Origin: CAZCCC01 sp964535715
Lineage (GTDB): Bacteria; Patescibacteriota; Patescibacteriia; Buchananbacterales; UBA6539
DNA length: 64,000 nt
Assembly: GCA_964535715.1 (NCBI GenBank)
Contig: CAZHUO010000001.1
Coordinates: 57,698 to 121,697 of the forward strand
Direction of reading: 5' to 3'
Shown: in pieces, positions 34,675 to 41,280 of the stretch
How the letters are laid out: the number at the start of each line of letters is the position of its first letter
How positions within the stretch are numbered: the stretch's first letter is position 1
The notes under the pieces: model-generated
Seen by the model: only the letters and a program-made list of their open reading frames with translations
Told to the model about the DNA's origin: nothing
Databases searched by the model: none
Made by a program: the position numbers and the translations under genes

Positions 34675-35874
34675 CTAGATTTTTTTCATTGCACCCCCGA
34701 TATGCATGCCTTTTGGAACGACAATTATGTTATTTTCTTTAAGGACAATACCGGGGTATTGCTCGGCTTCAGCTTCGGGATTTTGACCAAGTATGACGCC
34801 GTCGCCAAACGAGGCTGATTTGTCAGCAATAACCCGGTGCAGACTTACTCCTATTCCAACTTGAACTTTGTCAAAAAGGACTGAATCATTAATTAGACTG
34901 TATTGAGCCACTTTGGTGCGAGTTGAAAGAACCGAGGAGGATACACTGCCGGCAATAATGCTGCCTGAGCATATTACGGCATCATGAATACTGCAACCGT
35001 TTATGCCTTTAAGCGGGGCAAAGTCGCGTGACAGATGATATATCGGCCATTTTTCGTTATACATGTTAAATGCCGGCTTTGGACCCACTAAGTCCATATT
35101 GCCTTTCCAAAGAGTATCAATAGTTCCAACATCAAGCCAGTAATCGTCATGTTCGAATAGCGCGACTGAATAATCTGAACTGGCAATGACATGGGGAATG
35201 ACATGCTTGCCAAAATCATCGCCCGGATAGTCAGCCAAAAGATTTTTTAGCCTGTCAATGCTCACTATATAAATGCCAAGATTTGCCAGGGCATAGTTAG
35301 TGCCGGGAACCAGGGGCGGATCTGACGGCTTTTCAACAAAGTCAATAGTTTTACCTTGACTGTCCACAATAAAGACTCCAAGTTCCTTGGCATCTTCAGC
35401 CGGTATTTTTTTGACAACCACTGTCATTGCCGCGCCTTGTCTTTTGTGAAGTTCAATTAAAGGACCGTAATCCATCTGATATATGTGATCGCCGGATGCA
35501 ACCAGCATATATTTATAACCTTTTTCGAGTAGATAGGCGCTTTTTTTTATTGCATCAAAGGTGCCGGAGAAAAGTCCATCCTCGCCATGATGAAGCAGCG
35601 GAGTGATTTGGCCATCAATTGCCGTACCAAGGTCATGGCGCATGAATGTTTTATTCAAATGATGGTTGATTTTATTTGAGTGGATCTGAAGCAAAACATC
35701 GATTTTGCGAATCGATGGCGTATTGATGCCATTACTGACAACAATATCGATTAAGCAGCGATCCATAAAAGGAACCAGTGGTTTGGGGCGATCTTCCGCA
35801 TTTTCTCCGGTTAAAGGATTTAACCTGGTACCTAAGCCGCCAGCTAAAATTACCATTCTTGTGTCGGAAAGCAT
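34675..35874 (-). CDS. glgC: Glucose-1-phosphate adenylyltransferase-like nucleotidyltransferase
   Basis: Makes ADP-glucose from glucose-1-phosphate and ATP. The start at 35874 (MLSDTRMVILAGG) is chosen because GGAGG lies seven bases upstream; an earlier in-frame codon would add 17 unconserved residues. The 399-residue product has the nucleotide loop GGLGTRLNPLT...RPKPLVPF, the ASGDHIYQMDY Asp motif, EKPSDP and a C-terminal left-handed beta-helix. No glgA, glgB or glycogen phosphorylase is nearby, so another NDP-sugar product cannot be excluded. Confidence 0.88.
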   Translation of the reverse strand: MLSDTRMVILAGGLGTRLNPLTGENAEDRPKPLVPFMDRCLIDIVVSNGINTPSIRKIDVLLQIHSNKINHHLNKTFMRHDLGTAIDGQITPLLHHGEDGLFSGTFDAIKKSAYLLEKGYKYMLVASGDHIYQMDYGPLIELHKRQGAAMTVVVKKIPAEDAKELGVFIVDSQGKTIDFVEKPSDPPLVPGTNYALANLGIYIVSIDRLKNLLADYPGDDFGKHVIPHVIASSDYSVALFEHDDYWLDVGTIDTLWKGNMDLVGPKPAFNMYNEKWPIYHLSRDFAPLKGINGCSIHDAVICSGSIIAGSVSSSVLSTRTKVAQYSLINDSVLFDKVQVGIGVSLHRVIADKSASFGDGVILGQNPEAEAEQYPGIVLKENNIIVVPKGMHIGGAMKKI

Positions 35875-35947
35875 TTTATATCCTCCATTTTGTATTTGGT
35901 TTTCATTGAACAAAAAATTCAGCAAAATGAATAATGCTGAATAATAT

Positions 35948-35976
35948 ATGCTAAGCTATTTTGTTGGATTTGTCAA
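35948..35976 (-). promoter_or_regulatory. Sigma-70 promoter of glgC
   Basis: On the minus strand TTGACA (35976-35971), a 17-bp spacer, TAGCAT (35953-35948), about 75 bases upstream of the chosen glgC start. Confidence 0.7.
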
Positions 35977-36002
35977 GACTTTTGGTAAAAAAGTGGGCGC
36001 GA

Positions 36003-36110
36003 CAAATCATGTGGATTGTGTCGCGCCCTGAAATTAGACTTCTAAAGCGGGGTAAGGTTCGTCAATTTGACGAATAGAAAGAAAGCTTTCAGAAGTCATA
36101 GAATGGGTAA
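36003..36110. ncRNA. Two nested hairpins upstream of glgC
   Basis: GGCGCGACA and TGTCGCGCC form a strong stem at about 36005-36032. It is followed by GACTTCT...AGAAGTC enclosing a GTTCGTCAATTTGACGAAT palindrome and an AAGC/GCTT pair (about 36039-36097). No gene is seen. Confidence 0.45.
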
Positions 36111-36117
36111 TTATTGG

Positions 36118-36301
36118 GCGCAGCCTGGCTGTCGTCGGTAAAGTGTGCCAGGCTGCGCTATGTGGCACGTTTGCGTGCCAACGCGAAAGGAGCAAAATGG
36201 TGGGGGCGGACTCAACCGGTTTTGTAGGGGAGAAAAGCAAAAAACCTACATATCCAGGAATCAACGCCCCCATAATAAAAAAGAGCCGAATAAAGATCTA
36301 G
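36118..36301 (+). ncRNA. Hairpin pair plus ribosome-binding-site module 1 with a short ORF
   Basis: GCGCAGCCTGGC (36118-36129) pairs with GCCAGGCTGCGC (36147-36158). TGGCACG pairs with CGTGCCA (36163-36180). Then come AAAGGAG (36186-36192) and ATG (36197), opening a 34-codon frame that ends at 36301. A GGGGGCG/CGCCCCC stem encloses much of that frame. A related layout recurs at 36546-36652. Whether the peptide is made is unknown. Confidence 0.4.
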
Positions 36302-36375
36302 GAGTGAGGGCGGGAATCGAACCCGCGACTTAGGTAATGGCTTTTCCTTGCTCTACCGCTGAGCTACCTCACTCC
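36301..36375 (-). tRNA. tRNA-like gene, apparent anticodon GCC (Gly), atypical
   Basis: The TAGCTCAGCGGTAGAGC D arm and GCGGG-TTCGATT-CCCGC T arm are canonical, and acceptor AGTGAGG/CCTCACT is perfect and extended by GG/CC to nine pairs. The anticodon arm is weak: AGGAA/TACCT has an A-A mismatch, and the loop AAGCCAT has A instead of U at position 33. No CCA is encoded. It may be a divergent tRNA-Gly or a recent pseudogene. Confidence 0.5.
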
Positions 36376-36409
36376 AGGGCCAAGGCAGGCCAAAAAATTT
36401 TGTATTTAA

Positions 36410-36438
36410 AATATAATAGATTATTTATTAATAGTCAA
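36410..36438 (-). promoter_or_regulatory. Sigma-70 promoter of the tRNA-Gly-like gene
   Basis: On the minus strand TTGACT (36438-36433), a 17-bp spacer, TATATT (36415-36410), about 35 bases before the tRNA 5' end. Confidence 0.6.
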
Positions 36439-36545
36439 GTTTAACGGGTAATGTAATTAAAAAAGGCGGATTCTTTGATTTCATTTAGGGAGTGGGAGGG
36501 ATTTGGTGTAAATCAAAGATTGCGCCGTGGCTTGGATAAAAATGT

Positions 36546-36652
36546 GGCGTAGCCCGGTTTTTTTCTGTTTGTTGGTGTCTGTCTATGTTTTGTCTGTCGG
36601 GCTACGCCTATTGGCACCATTGCGGTGCCAGGAGAAAAGGAACAAATCTATG
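36546..36652 (+). ncRNA. Hairpin pair plus ribosome-binding-site module 2
   Basis: GGCGTAGCCCG (36546-36556) pairs with CGGGCTACGCC (36598-36608). TGGCACC pairs with GGTGCCA (36612-36630). Then come purine-rich AGGAGAAAAGGA and an ATG at 36650 opening a 21-codon frame. Order and spacing match module 1 at 36118-36199. It sits just upstream of the gatC promoter. Confidence 0.4.
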
Positions 36653-36682
36653 TATTATGTAAAATATCAAACTATTTTAGTC

Positions 36683-36711
36683 TTGTCAAATATAAAAAAA
36701 ATCTGTATAAT
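36683..36711 (+). promoter_or_regulatory. Sigma-70 promoter of gatCA
   Basis: TTGTCA (36683-36688), a 17-bp spacer, TATAAT (36706-36711). The transcript would begin near 36718, leaving a very short leader before the ATG at 36726; AAAGGTG partly overlaps the expected start site. Confidence 0.75.
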
Positions 36712-36725
36712 GTAAAGGTGTATTT

Positions 36726-37016
36726 ATGAAGTTATCAAAAGAAGAAGTAAAACATATTGCCCTTTTGGCCAGATTAGGGCTGACTGAAGAGGAAATAGAA
36801 AGATATGCAAACCAAATTTCTTCGATTTTGGATTATGTTGAAATACTTAAAGAAGTAAACACCGATGGCATTGAGCCAACCGCTCAAGTGACCGGGCTGG
36901 AAAATGTTATGCGCGAAGATGTAATGAATAAATCAGATAATGAGACAATGAAAAAATTAATTGAAATGGCTCCGGAACAAGAAGATAATTTGGTTAAGAC
37001 GCGTTCTGTTTTTTAG
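36726..37016 (+). CDS. gatC: Aspartyl/glutamyl-tRNA(Asn/Gln) amidotransferase subunit C
   Basis: 96 residues, the usual GatC length. It stabilises the GatAB complex that converts Glu-tRNA(Gln) and Asp-tRNA(Asn) to the amidated forms. The start KLSKEEVKHIALLARLGLTEEEI and the later EDNLVKTRSVF tail, which wraps GatA, are diagnostic. It precedes gatA by about 60 bp; gatB is not in the window. Confidence 0.96.
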   Translation: MKLSKEEVKHIALLARLGLTEEEIERYANQISSILDYVEILKEVNTDGIEPTAQVTGLENVMREDVMNKSDNETMKKLIEMAPEQEDNLVKTRSVF

Positions 37017-37075
37017 ATTAATCACTTAATATAAAGTATTGAACACATAACAAATTGTTCGATGCTCCATGTTTC

Positions 37076-38524
37076 ATGAACTTAAACGAACTCACAATTA
37101 AACAAGCCAATGAAGGTTTAAAGAAAAAAGACTTTAGTTCAGTTGAGCTGACTAAGGTATGTTTAGATAGAATAAAAAAAATTGACAATATTATCGAAGC
37201 TTTCATTACTGTCACTGAAGATGTAGCAATTAAACAGGCTGAAGCTGCCGACAAGCAAGGCGACTTTTCGAATCCCTTGGCCGGAATTCCACATGCGCCT
37301 AAAGATGTTTTTTGTACTAAAGGAATCAGATCAACCGGCGCTTCTAGAATTTTAGAAAATTATATACCGCCCTATGATGCAACGGCAGTAAAAAAAATAA
37401 ACGAAGTCAAGGGAATAACTTTGGGAAAAGTCAATTGCGATGAATTTGCAATGGGCGGTTCCGGCGAGAATTCCGGCTATTTTATTACTAAAAATCCTTG
37501 GGATTTACAGAGAGTCCCGGGCGGAAGCTGCAGCGGATCAGCTGCGGCGGTTTCTTCTGATATGTGCTTTTATTCTTTAGGTACTGATACTGGCGGTTCA
37601 ATCCGCCAGCCGGCAGGTTTTTGCGGAATTACCGGATTAAAAGTTACATATGGAAGAGTTTCCCGTTTTGGTGTTATGGCCATGGCGTCTTCGTTGGACA
37701 CAATTGGCCCGATTACCAAAAGCGTTGAAGATGCGGCTATTGTCCTTAAAGCCATTGCTGGAAAAGATAAGTTGGATTCAACCACTCCTGATGTGAAAGT
37801 TGATGATTATGAAATGGAAATGAAAAAGGATATTAAAGGATTGAAAGTCGGCTTGCCAAAAGAATATTTTGTCGACGGCATGGACAAAGAGGTTAAAGAG
37901 ATAGTAATGGCTGCCGTTAAAAAATTGGAAGGCCTTGGGGCAAAAATTGTTGATATCAGCTTGCCTTATACCGACAAAGCGGTGGCGGTTTATTATATAA
38001 TTTGTCCAAGTGAAGTCAGTTCAAATTTGGCTCGCTATGACGGCATCCGCTATGGCATGTCGGAAAAGAAAGATAATCTACTGGACATATATATGAATAC
38101 GAGAAGTCATTATTTAGGAGCAGAGGCCAAGCGTCGGATAATGATTGGCACTTATGCGCTTTCTGCCGGCTATTATGACGCTTATTACAAAAAAGCAATG
38201 CAAGTCAGGACTTTGGTAAGAAATGATTTTGATAAAGCCTTTGATAAAGTTGACGTAATTGTTACGCCGACTTCGCCCACGCCGGCCTTTAAAATCGGAG
38301 AAAATTCAAGTGACCCCTTAAAAATGTATTTAGCTGATGTTTTTACCATCCCGGCATCCTTGGCGGGAATTTGTGGCATATCGGTCAATGCCGGCTTTTC
38401 TGAAGGGTTGCCTATTGGCATTCAGATTTTAGGAAAAAAATTTGATGAAAAAACGGTTTTAAAGGCTGCATATAATTATGAGCAGTCAACTAATTGGAAT
38501 GGCAAAAAACCCAATTTTGACTAG
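37076..38524 (+). CDS. gatA: Aspartyl/glutamyl-tRNA(Asn/Gln) amidotransferase subunit A
   Basis: Amidase-signature enzyme that releases ammonia from glutamine for tRNA-dependent amidation. The ATG at 37076 (MNLNELTIKQANEGL) is preferred over a TTG seven codons upstream. The 482-residue product has the Ser-Ser-Lys triad: Lys in GIPHAPKDVF, a serine in RVPGGSCSGSAAAVSS, and the nucleophile in GTDTGGSIRQPAGFCG. It is intact and full length, and pairs with gatC. The lineage therefore probably lacks a dedicated GlnRS or AsnRS, though this cannot be checked here. Confidence 0.97.
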   Translation: MNLNELTIKQANEGLKKKDFSSVELTKVCLDRIKKIDNIIEAFITVTEDVAIKQAEAADKQGDFSNPLAGIPHAPKDVFCTKGIRSTGASRILENYIPPYDATAVKKINEVKGITLGKVNCDEFAMGGSGENSGYFITKNPWDLQRVPGGSCSGSAAAVSSDMCFYSLGTDTGGSIRQPAGFCGITGLKVTYGRVSRFGVMAMASSLDTIGPITKSVEDAAIVLKAIAGKDKLDSTTPDVKVDDYEMEMKKDIKGLKVGLPKEYFVDGMDKEVKEIVMAAVKKLEGLGAKIVDISLPYTDKAVAVYYIICPSEVSSNLARYDGIRYGMSEKKDNLLDIYMNTRSHYLGAEAKRRIMIGTYALSAGYYDAYYKKAMQVRTLVRNDFDKAFDKVDVIVTPTSPTPAFKIGENSSDPLKMYLADVFTIPASLAGICGISVNAGFSEGLPIGIQILGKKFDEKTVLKAAYNYEQSTNWNGKKPNFD

Positions 38525-38583
38525 TTTTTGCATATTTGCTAAACTAGAGTAATAAATTTAATAATTAATAACTAACAAAAAAT

Positions 38584-39333
38584 ATGGCAGAAGAAAAAAG
38601 TTTTTTTGAAATGTCTCCCAAACAGGGCGTAGTTATGGGTATTGCCTTGGGGATCGCCGTAGTCAGCTTGATCGGTTTTTTTTCATTATTGGCAAAAGGC
38701 CAGGTGACTGAAGAACCGGCAGAAAAAGTTGCAGTAAACGGCAATGTTAATTCAAATGTTAACACCGCTCCTGCTCCGACAGCTAATCCAAGCGAAGACA
38801 CATCGGATGTTTCCAAATTAACTGGGGTGCTTAAAGACGCACAGTCTGATGGTCCTGCTAATGCTAAAGTTGTCTTGGTTGAAATTTCAGATTTTCAGTG
38901 CCCTTATTGCAGCAGGCATGCTCCGACAATGGATCAAATTATGAAAGATTATGCCGGAAAAGTAAGAAGAGTTTGGATTAATTTCCCATTAAGCTCAATC
39001 CATCCGAATGCTCAAAAAGCCGCTGAAGCCGCTGAATGTGCCGGAGATCAAAATAAATTTTGGGAAATGCATGATAAGATTTTTGAAAACCAATCGGCTT
39101 TAGCAGTTGATAATTTGAAATCTTATGCTAAAGACTTAGGCTTAAATACTTCAAAATTTGACAGCTGTTTAGATGATGGCAAATATGCTTCAAAAATACA
39201 GCAGCAATCTCAGGCTGCCCAAGCTGCCGGTGTAAGCGGAACTCCCGGAACTTTTGTTAATGGCGAGCTGGTAAAAGGTGCTTATCCTTTTGAGACTTTC
39301 AAGCAATTGATTGATGCTGAATTAGCTAAGTAA
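38584..39333 (+). CDS. Membrane-anchored DsbA-family thiol oxidoreductase
   Basis: 249 residues. One N-terminal membrane helix (~15-38), a low-complexity Asn/Pro/Ala linker, then a Thioredoxin_4 domain with the active site DFQCPYCSRH and the cis-proline loop GVSGTPGTF. Two extra cysteines (AAECAGD and DSCLDD) are typical of this subfamily. It should act outside the membrane, probably forming disulfides in the cysteine-containing pilins and surface proteins of this genome. Confidence 0.92.
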   Translation: MAEEKSFFEMSPKQGVVMGIALGIAVVSLIGFFSLLAKGQVTEEPAEKVAVNGNVNSNVNTAPAPTANPSEDTSDVSKLTGVLKDAQSDGPANAKVVLVEISDFQCPYCSRHAPTMDQIMKDYAGKVRRVWINFPLSSIHPNAQKAAEAAECAGDQNKFWEMHDKIFENQSALAVDNLKSYAKDLGLNTSKFDSCLDDGKYASKIQQQSQAAQAAGVSGTPGTFVNGELVKGAYPFETFKQLIDAELAK

Positions 39334-39351
39334 AAAAATTTTTATCATAGC

Positions 39352-39378
39352 AAAAAATCGCCTAATAAGCGATTTTTT
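39352..39378 (+). terminator. Rho-independent terminator after the DsbA-like gene
   Basis: AAAAAATCGC pairs with GCGATTTTTT around a CTAATAA-type loop, ending in a run of six T. The A-run on the left may let it work on both strands. Confidence 0.85.
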
Positions 39379-39418
39379 GTATGGCGGAGAGGACGTTTTT
39401 TAAAATCCATTTAAAAAC

Positions 39419-39502
39419 GGAAGGGGGGAGATTCGAACTCCCGAAACCTTGCGGTTTACACGCTTTCCAAGCGTGCGCACTAGGCCACTATGCGACCCTT
39501 CC
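39419..39502 (-). tRNA. tRNA-Ser(GGA)
   Basis: Class II tRNA: acceptor GGAAGGG/CCCTTCC, anticodon arm CACGC-TTGGAAA-GCGTG (anticodon GGA), a long variable arm with an AAACC/GGTTT stem around GCAA, and T arm GGGAG-TTCGAAT-CTCCC. The gene sits inside a perfect 13-bp inverted repeat (39406-39418 with 39503-39515) that continues the acceptor stem. No CCA is encoded. Confidence 0.93.
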
Positions 39503-39580
39503 GTTTTTAAATGGACTTATGGATTCTTCGCCAAAGGCGAATCAGCCCATTTTGTATAACATGGTAGCGGATAACCCATA

Positions 39581-39640
39581 GTACCTTGCGGTACACATGC
39601 TTTCCAAGCGTGCGCACTAGACCACTATGCGACCCCTCCG
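39581..39640 (-). pseudogene. Decayed tRNA-Ser(GGA) copy lacking its T arm
   Basis: It retains the acceptor 5' strand, D arm, anticodon arm (CATGC-loop-GCGTG with the same TTTCCAA loop on the plus strand) and variable arm. The variable-arm stem has changed to GTACC/GGTAC with pairing preserved. The T arm and 3' acceptor are replaced by unrelated sequence. A TTCGCCAAAGGCGAA palindrome (39528-39542) lies beside it. Confidence 0.8.
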
Positions 39641-39712
39641 CTTTTAACAGGGTTGTTTCTAAATTATTTATTCAACTAATTTAGTAAGCACGATTAAATA
39701 TTCACAGTATTT

Positions 39713-39743
39713 TGGCCACCGGGTAAACTATGCAACCTCTCCG
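39713..39743 (-). pseudogene. Short tRNA-Ser(GGA) 5' fragment
   Basis: On the minus strand it reads GGAGAGGTTGCATAGT, resembling the acceptor and D arm of the intact tRNA, then an insertion and GGTGGCC. It overlaps the last codons of the NUDIX gene. The rest of the 39.33-39.73 kb gap is the tRNA-Ser(GGA), its decayed copy and spacer DNA. Confidence 0.55.
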
Positions 39744-40186
39744 CGACAAGAAGGAATATTATTTTTTACCAACCCGAGCAGCTCCGGCGGATAAATCGGC
39801 TGATTCTTTAACGGCAGCTTATCAATCGGCAGCCAAAAAGCAAGGCTTTTATGGGATTTCTCATTGACTGTAATATTTTTTTGACGGTAAAATTTTTTAT
39901 CTTTGAATTCCGCGTCATATATAAAGACGATTTCGTGCCCCGGCTTGCCTTGGTAAGTAAAAATATTTTCAATTATTCCTATTTGCTTTAAATTTATTAT
40001 ATCGGCGTTTAATTCTTCCTTTATCTCCCGTTTTAGAGCCTGCCGGCTAGTTTCACCCAGTTCGATTCCGCCCCCGATCGGACGGTAAAATTTTTGCTTT
40101 CTTATTTTATCATAGCCTTGAACAGCCAAAATTTTATCTTGATGATAAAAAATGCAAATGGCTATCGGCCGGGCATATTTTTTCAT
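39728..40186 (-). CDS. NUDIX hydrolase
   Basis: 152 residues. It hydrolyses a nucleoside-diphosphate-linked substrate, identity unknown. The Nudix box is complete: GGGIELGETSRQALKREIKEEL matches GX5EX7REUXEEXGU except that the final Gly is Asn (EELNAD). The last residues (CRGEVA) and the stop are encoded by a tRNA-Ser fragment, so the original C-terminus may have been replaced. Confidence 0.9.
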   Translation of the reverse strand: MKKYARPIAICIFYHQDKILAVQGYDKIRKQKFYRPIGGGIELGETSRQALKREIKEELNADIINLKQIGIIENIFTYQGKPGHEIVFIYDAEFKDKKFYRQKNITVNEKSHKSLAFWLPIDKLPLKNQPIYPPELLGLVKNNIPSCRGEVA

Positions 40187-40223
40187 AGGCTTATTCTGTT
40201 TGAAATTTTTTCTCCTAAAATAT

Positions 40224-40270
40224 TATTAACAATTGAACGGAGGGGGTGGGATTCCCCGCCAAAGGCGGGT
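40224..40270 (-). pseudogene. tRNA-Ser(UGA) 3' fragment with inserted palindrome
   Basis: The 3' acceptor and T-arm part (GGAGGGGGTGGGATTC on the plus strand, from 40239) runs directly into a CCCGCCAAAGGCGGG palindrome (40255-40269). The flank ATTAACAATTGAACGGAGGGG (40224-40244) is the inverted partner of 40521-40541, so this is the distal half of a unit interrupted by the intact tRNA array. Confidence 0.75.
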
Positions 40271-40292
40271 CCGATTTTATTGAATTCTAAAC

Positions 40293-40378
40293 GGAGGGGG
40301 TGGGATTCGAACCCACGGAGACATTGCTGCCTCAACAGTTTTCAAGACTGTCCCATTCGACCACTCTGGCACCCCTCC
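40293..40378 (-). tRNA. tRNA-Ser(UGA)
   Basis: Acceptor GGAGGGG/CCCCTCC, D arm with GTGGTCGAA, anticodon arm ACAGT-CTTGAAA-ACTGT (anticodon TGA), a long variable arm and T arm GTGGG-TTCGAAT-CCCAC. A perfect 13-bp inverted repeat (40280-40292 with 40379-40391) extends the acceptor stem, as in tRNA-Ser(GGA). No CCA is encoded. Confidence 0.93.
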
Positions 40379-40396
40379 GTTTAGAATTCAATTTTA

Positions 40397-40529
40397 ATGG
40401 AGCGGAGAACCCACGCCTGCCCGCCTATGGCGGGGAGACATTGCTGCCTCAACAGTTTTTCCGCCAAAGGCGGACCAGCCTCTGGCTGGCAAGACTCTTT
40501 AATTATCGACCACTCTGGCACCCCTCCGT
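40397..40529 (-). pseudogene. tRNA-Ser(UGA) pseudogene with two palindromic insertions
   Basis: Read on the minus strand it follows the intact tRNA from GGAGGGGTGCCAGAGTGGTCGA, then loses the 5' anticodon stem. It carries a double palindrome (CCAGCCAGAGGCTGG, then TCCGCCTTTGGCGGA) exactly inside the anticodon loop between CTTG and AAAA. It continues as ACTGTTGAGGCAGCAATG, then has CCCGCCATAGGCGGG between the variable arm and the T arm. Confidence 0.85.
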
Positions 40530-40568
40530 TCAATTGTTAATGTTTTTTTAAATGAAATCGGGACAATA

Positions 40569-40630
40569 CTGTCTTATTCGACCACTCTGCCTGCCCACCG
40601 AAGCGCTAGCGTAGGCGGGACACCCCTCCG
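40569..40630 (-). pseudogene. Truncated tRNA-Ser(UGA) copy with a D-arm palindrome
   Basis: On the minus strand it reads GGAGGGGTGTC, then an inserted palindrome (CCGCCTACGCTAGCGCTTCGGTGGG), then AGAGTGGTCGAATAAGACAGTATTG, where similarity ends in the anticodon loop. Confidence 0.8.
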
Positions 40631-40650
40631 TTCAGAATTCAATTTTAATT

Positions 40651-40810
40651 TAGGCATAGAACTCACGCCTGCCCGCCTATGGTGGGGAGACATTGCTGCC
40701 TCAACAGTTTTTCCGCCAAAGGCGAACCAGCCTCTGGCTGGCAAGGCTCTTTAATTATCAACCATTCTGTCTGCCCGCTGAAGCGCTAGTGTAGGCAAGG
40801 CACCCTTCCG
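40651..40810 (-). pseudogene. tRNA-Ser(UGA) pseudogene with three palindromic insertions
   Basis: On the minus strand from 40810 it has acceptor GGAAGGGTGCC, a palindrome at the D-arm site (as in the 40569 copy), AGAATGGTTG, a double palindrome in the anticodon loop (as in the 40397 copy), the variable arm, a palindrome before the T arm, and GTGAGTTC. All three insertion sites coincide with those of the other copies. Confidence 0.85.
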
Positions 40811-40980
40811 TTATATTCGGGATAAAGACTGTCACATGCTAAAATGCTTTTAAAAGAAGTGAGAAAATTTTGCTATCACTCTATGAAGGTAAAAAAATCA
40901 ATATTTTTTAAACGTATTTTGTCAAAAAGAATCGCGATGAACTAAGGGACTACCCTGTATTTTATCACCGCATACTGATA

Positions 40981-41073
40981 TTAAACTGGTATTTTGGTAA
41001 GGTCTTCTTTGTGTTCGGTTTGTTCATTACCGCATACCGTGCAATGCCATTTGTAATTAGGTGGAGGAAACAT
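40981..41073 (-). CDS. Possible 30-residue zinc-binding microprotein
   Basis: A minus-strand frame from ATG at 41073 to TAA at 40981 encodes 30 residues with the core KWHCTVCGNEQTEH, where Cys11, Cys14, His10 and His21 could bind a metal. An AAAGGAAG ribosome-binding site lies about six bases upstream. A TTGACT hexamer with AT-rich -10 candidates occurs about 120 bases upstream on the same strand. It is too short for confident calling. Nothing else is evident in 40811-41280. Confidence 0.4.
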   Translation of the reverse strand: MFPPPNYKWHCTVCGNEQTEHKEDLTKIPV

Positions 41074-41280
41074 TGTAACTTCCTTTCGTTTGTTTGCCTT
41101 CTTTTAAGAGTATTTTATAAAAGGACAGTATATTTGATAATATTTTCTAATACTATTATATTAAATCAAAAAAATCATTTTAAGTCAATCTTCTTGCGTA
41201 AAATTAGCTTATTGGAGTACAATAACATTGTTGTTTAATGATAAAATTGTTTATTATACTTTAATTATATAAAAAACTAA

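Noticed and set aside
36301..36375. Selenocysteine tRNA, suggested by the nine-pair acceptor
   Set aside because: The D stem is standard, there is no long variable arm, and the anticodon position reads GCC, not TCA.
36527..36715. 62-codon plus-strand open frame before gatC
   Set aside because: It runs through the hairpin module and the gatC promoter; composition is dictated by stems. Only the short ATG at 36650 is noted as part of a module.
41011..41238. 75-codon plus-strand open frame
   Set aside because: Low-complexity composition, no ribosome-binding site and no recognisable motif; the minus strand of the same stretch has the better-supported short frame.
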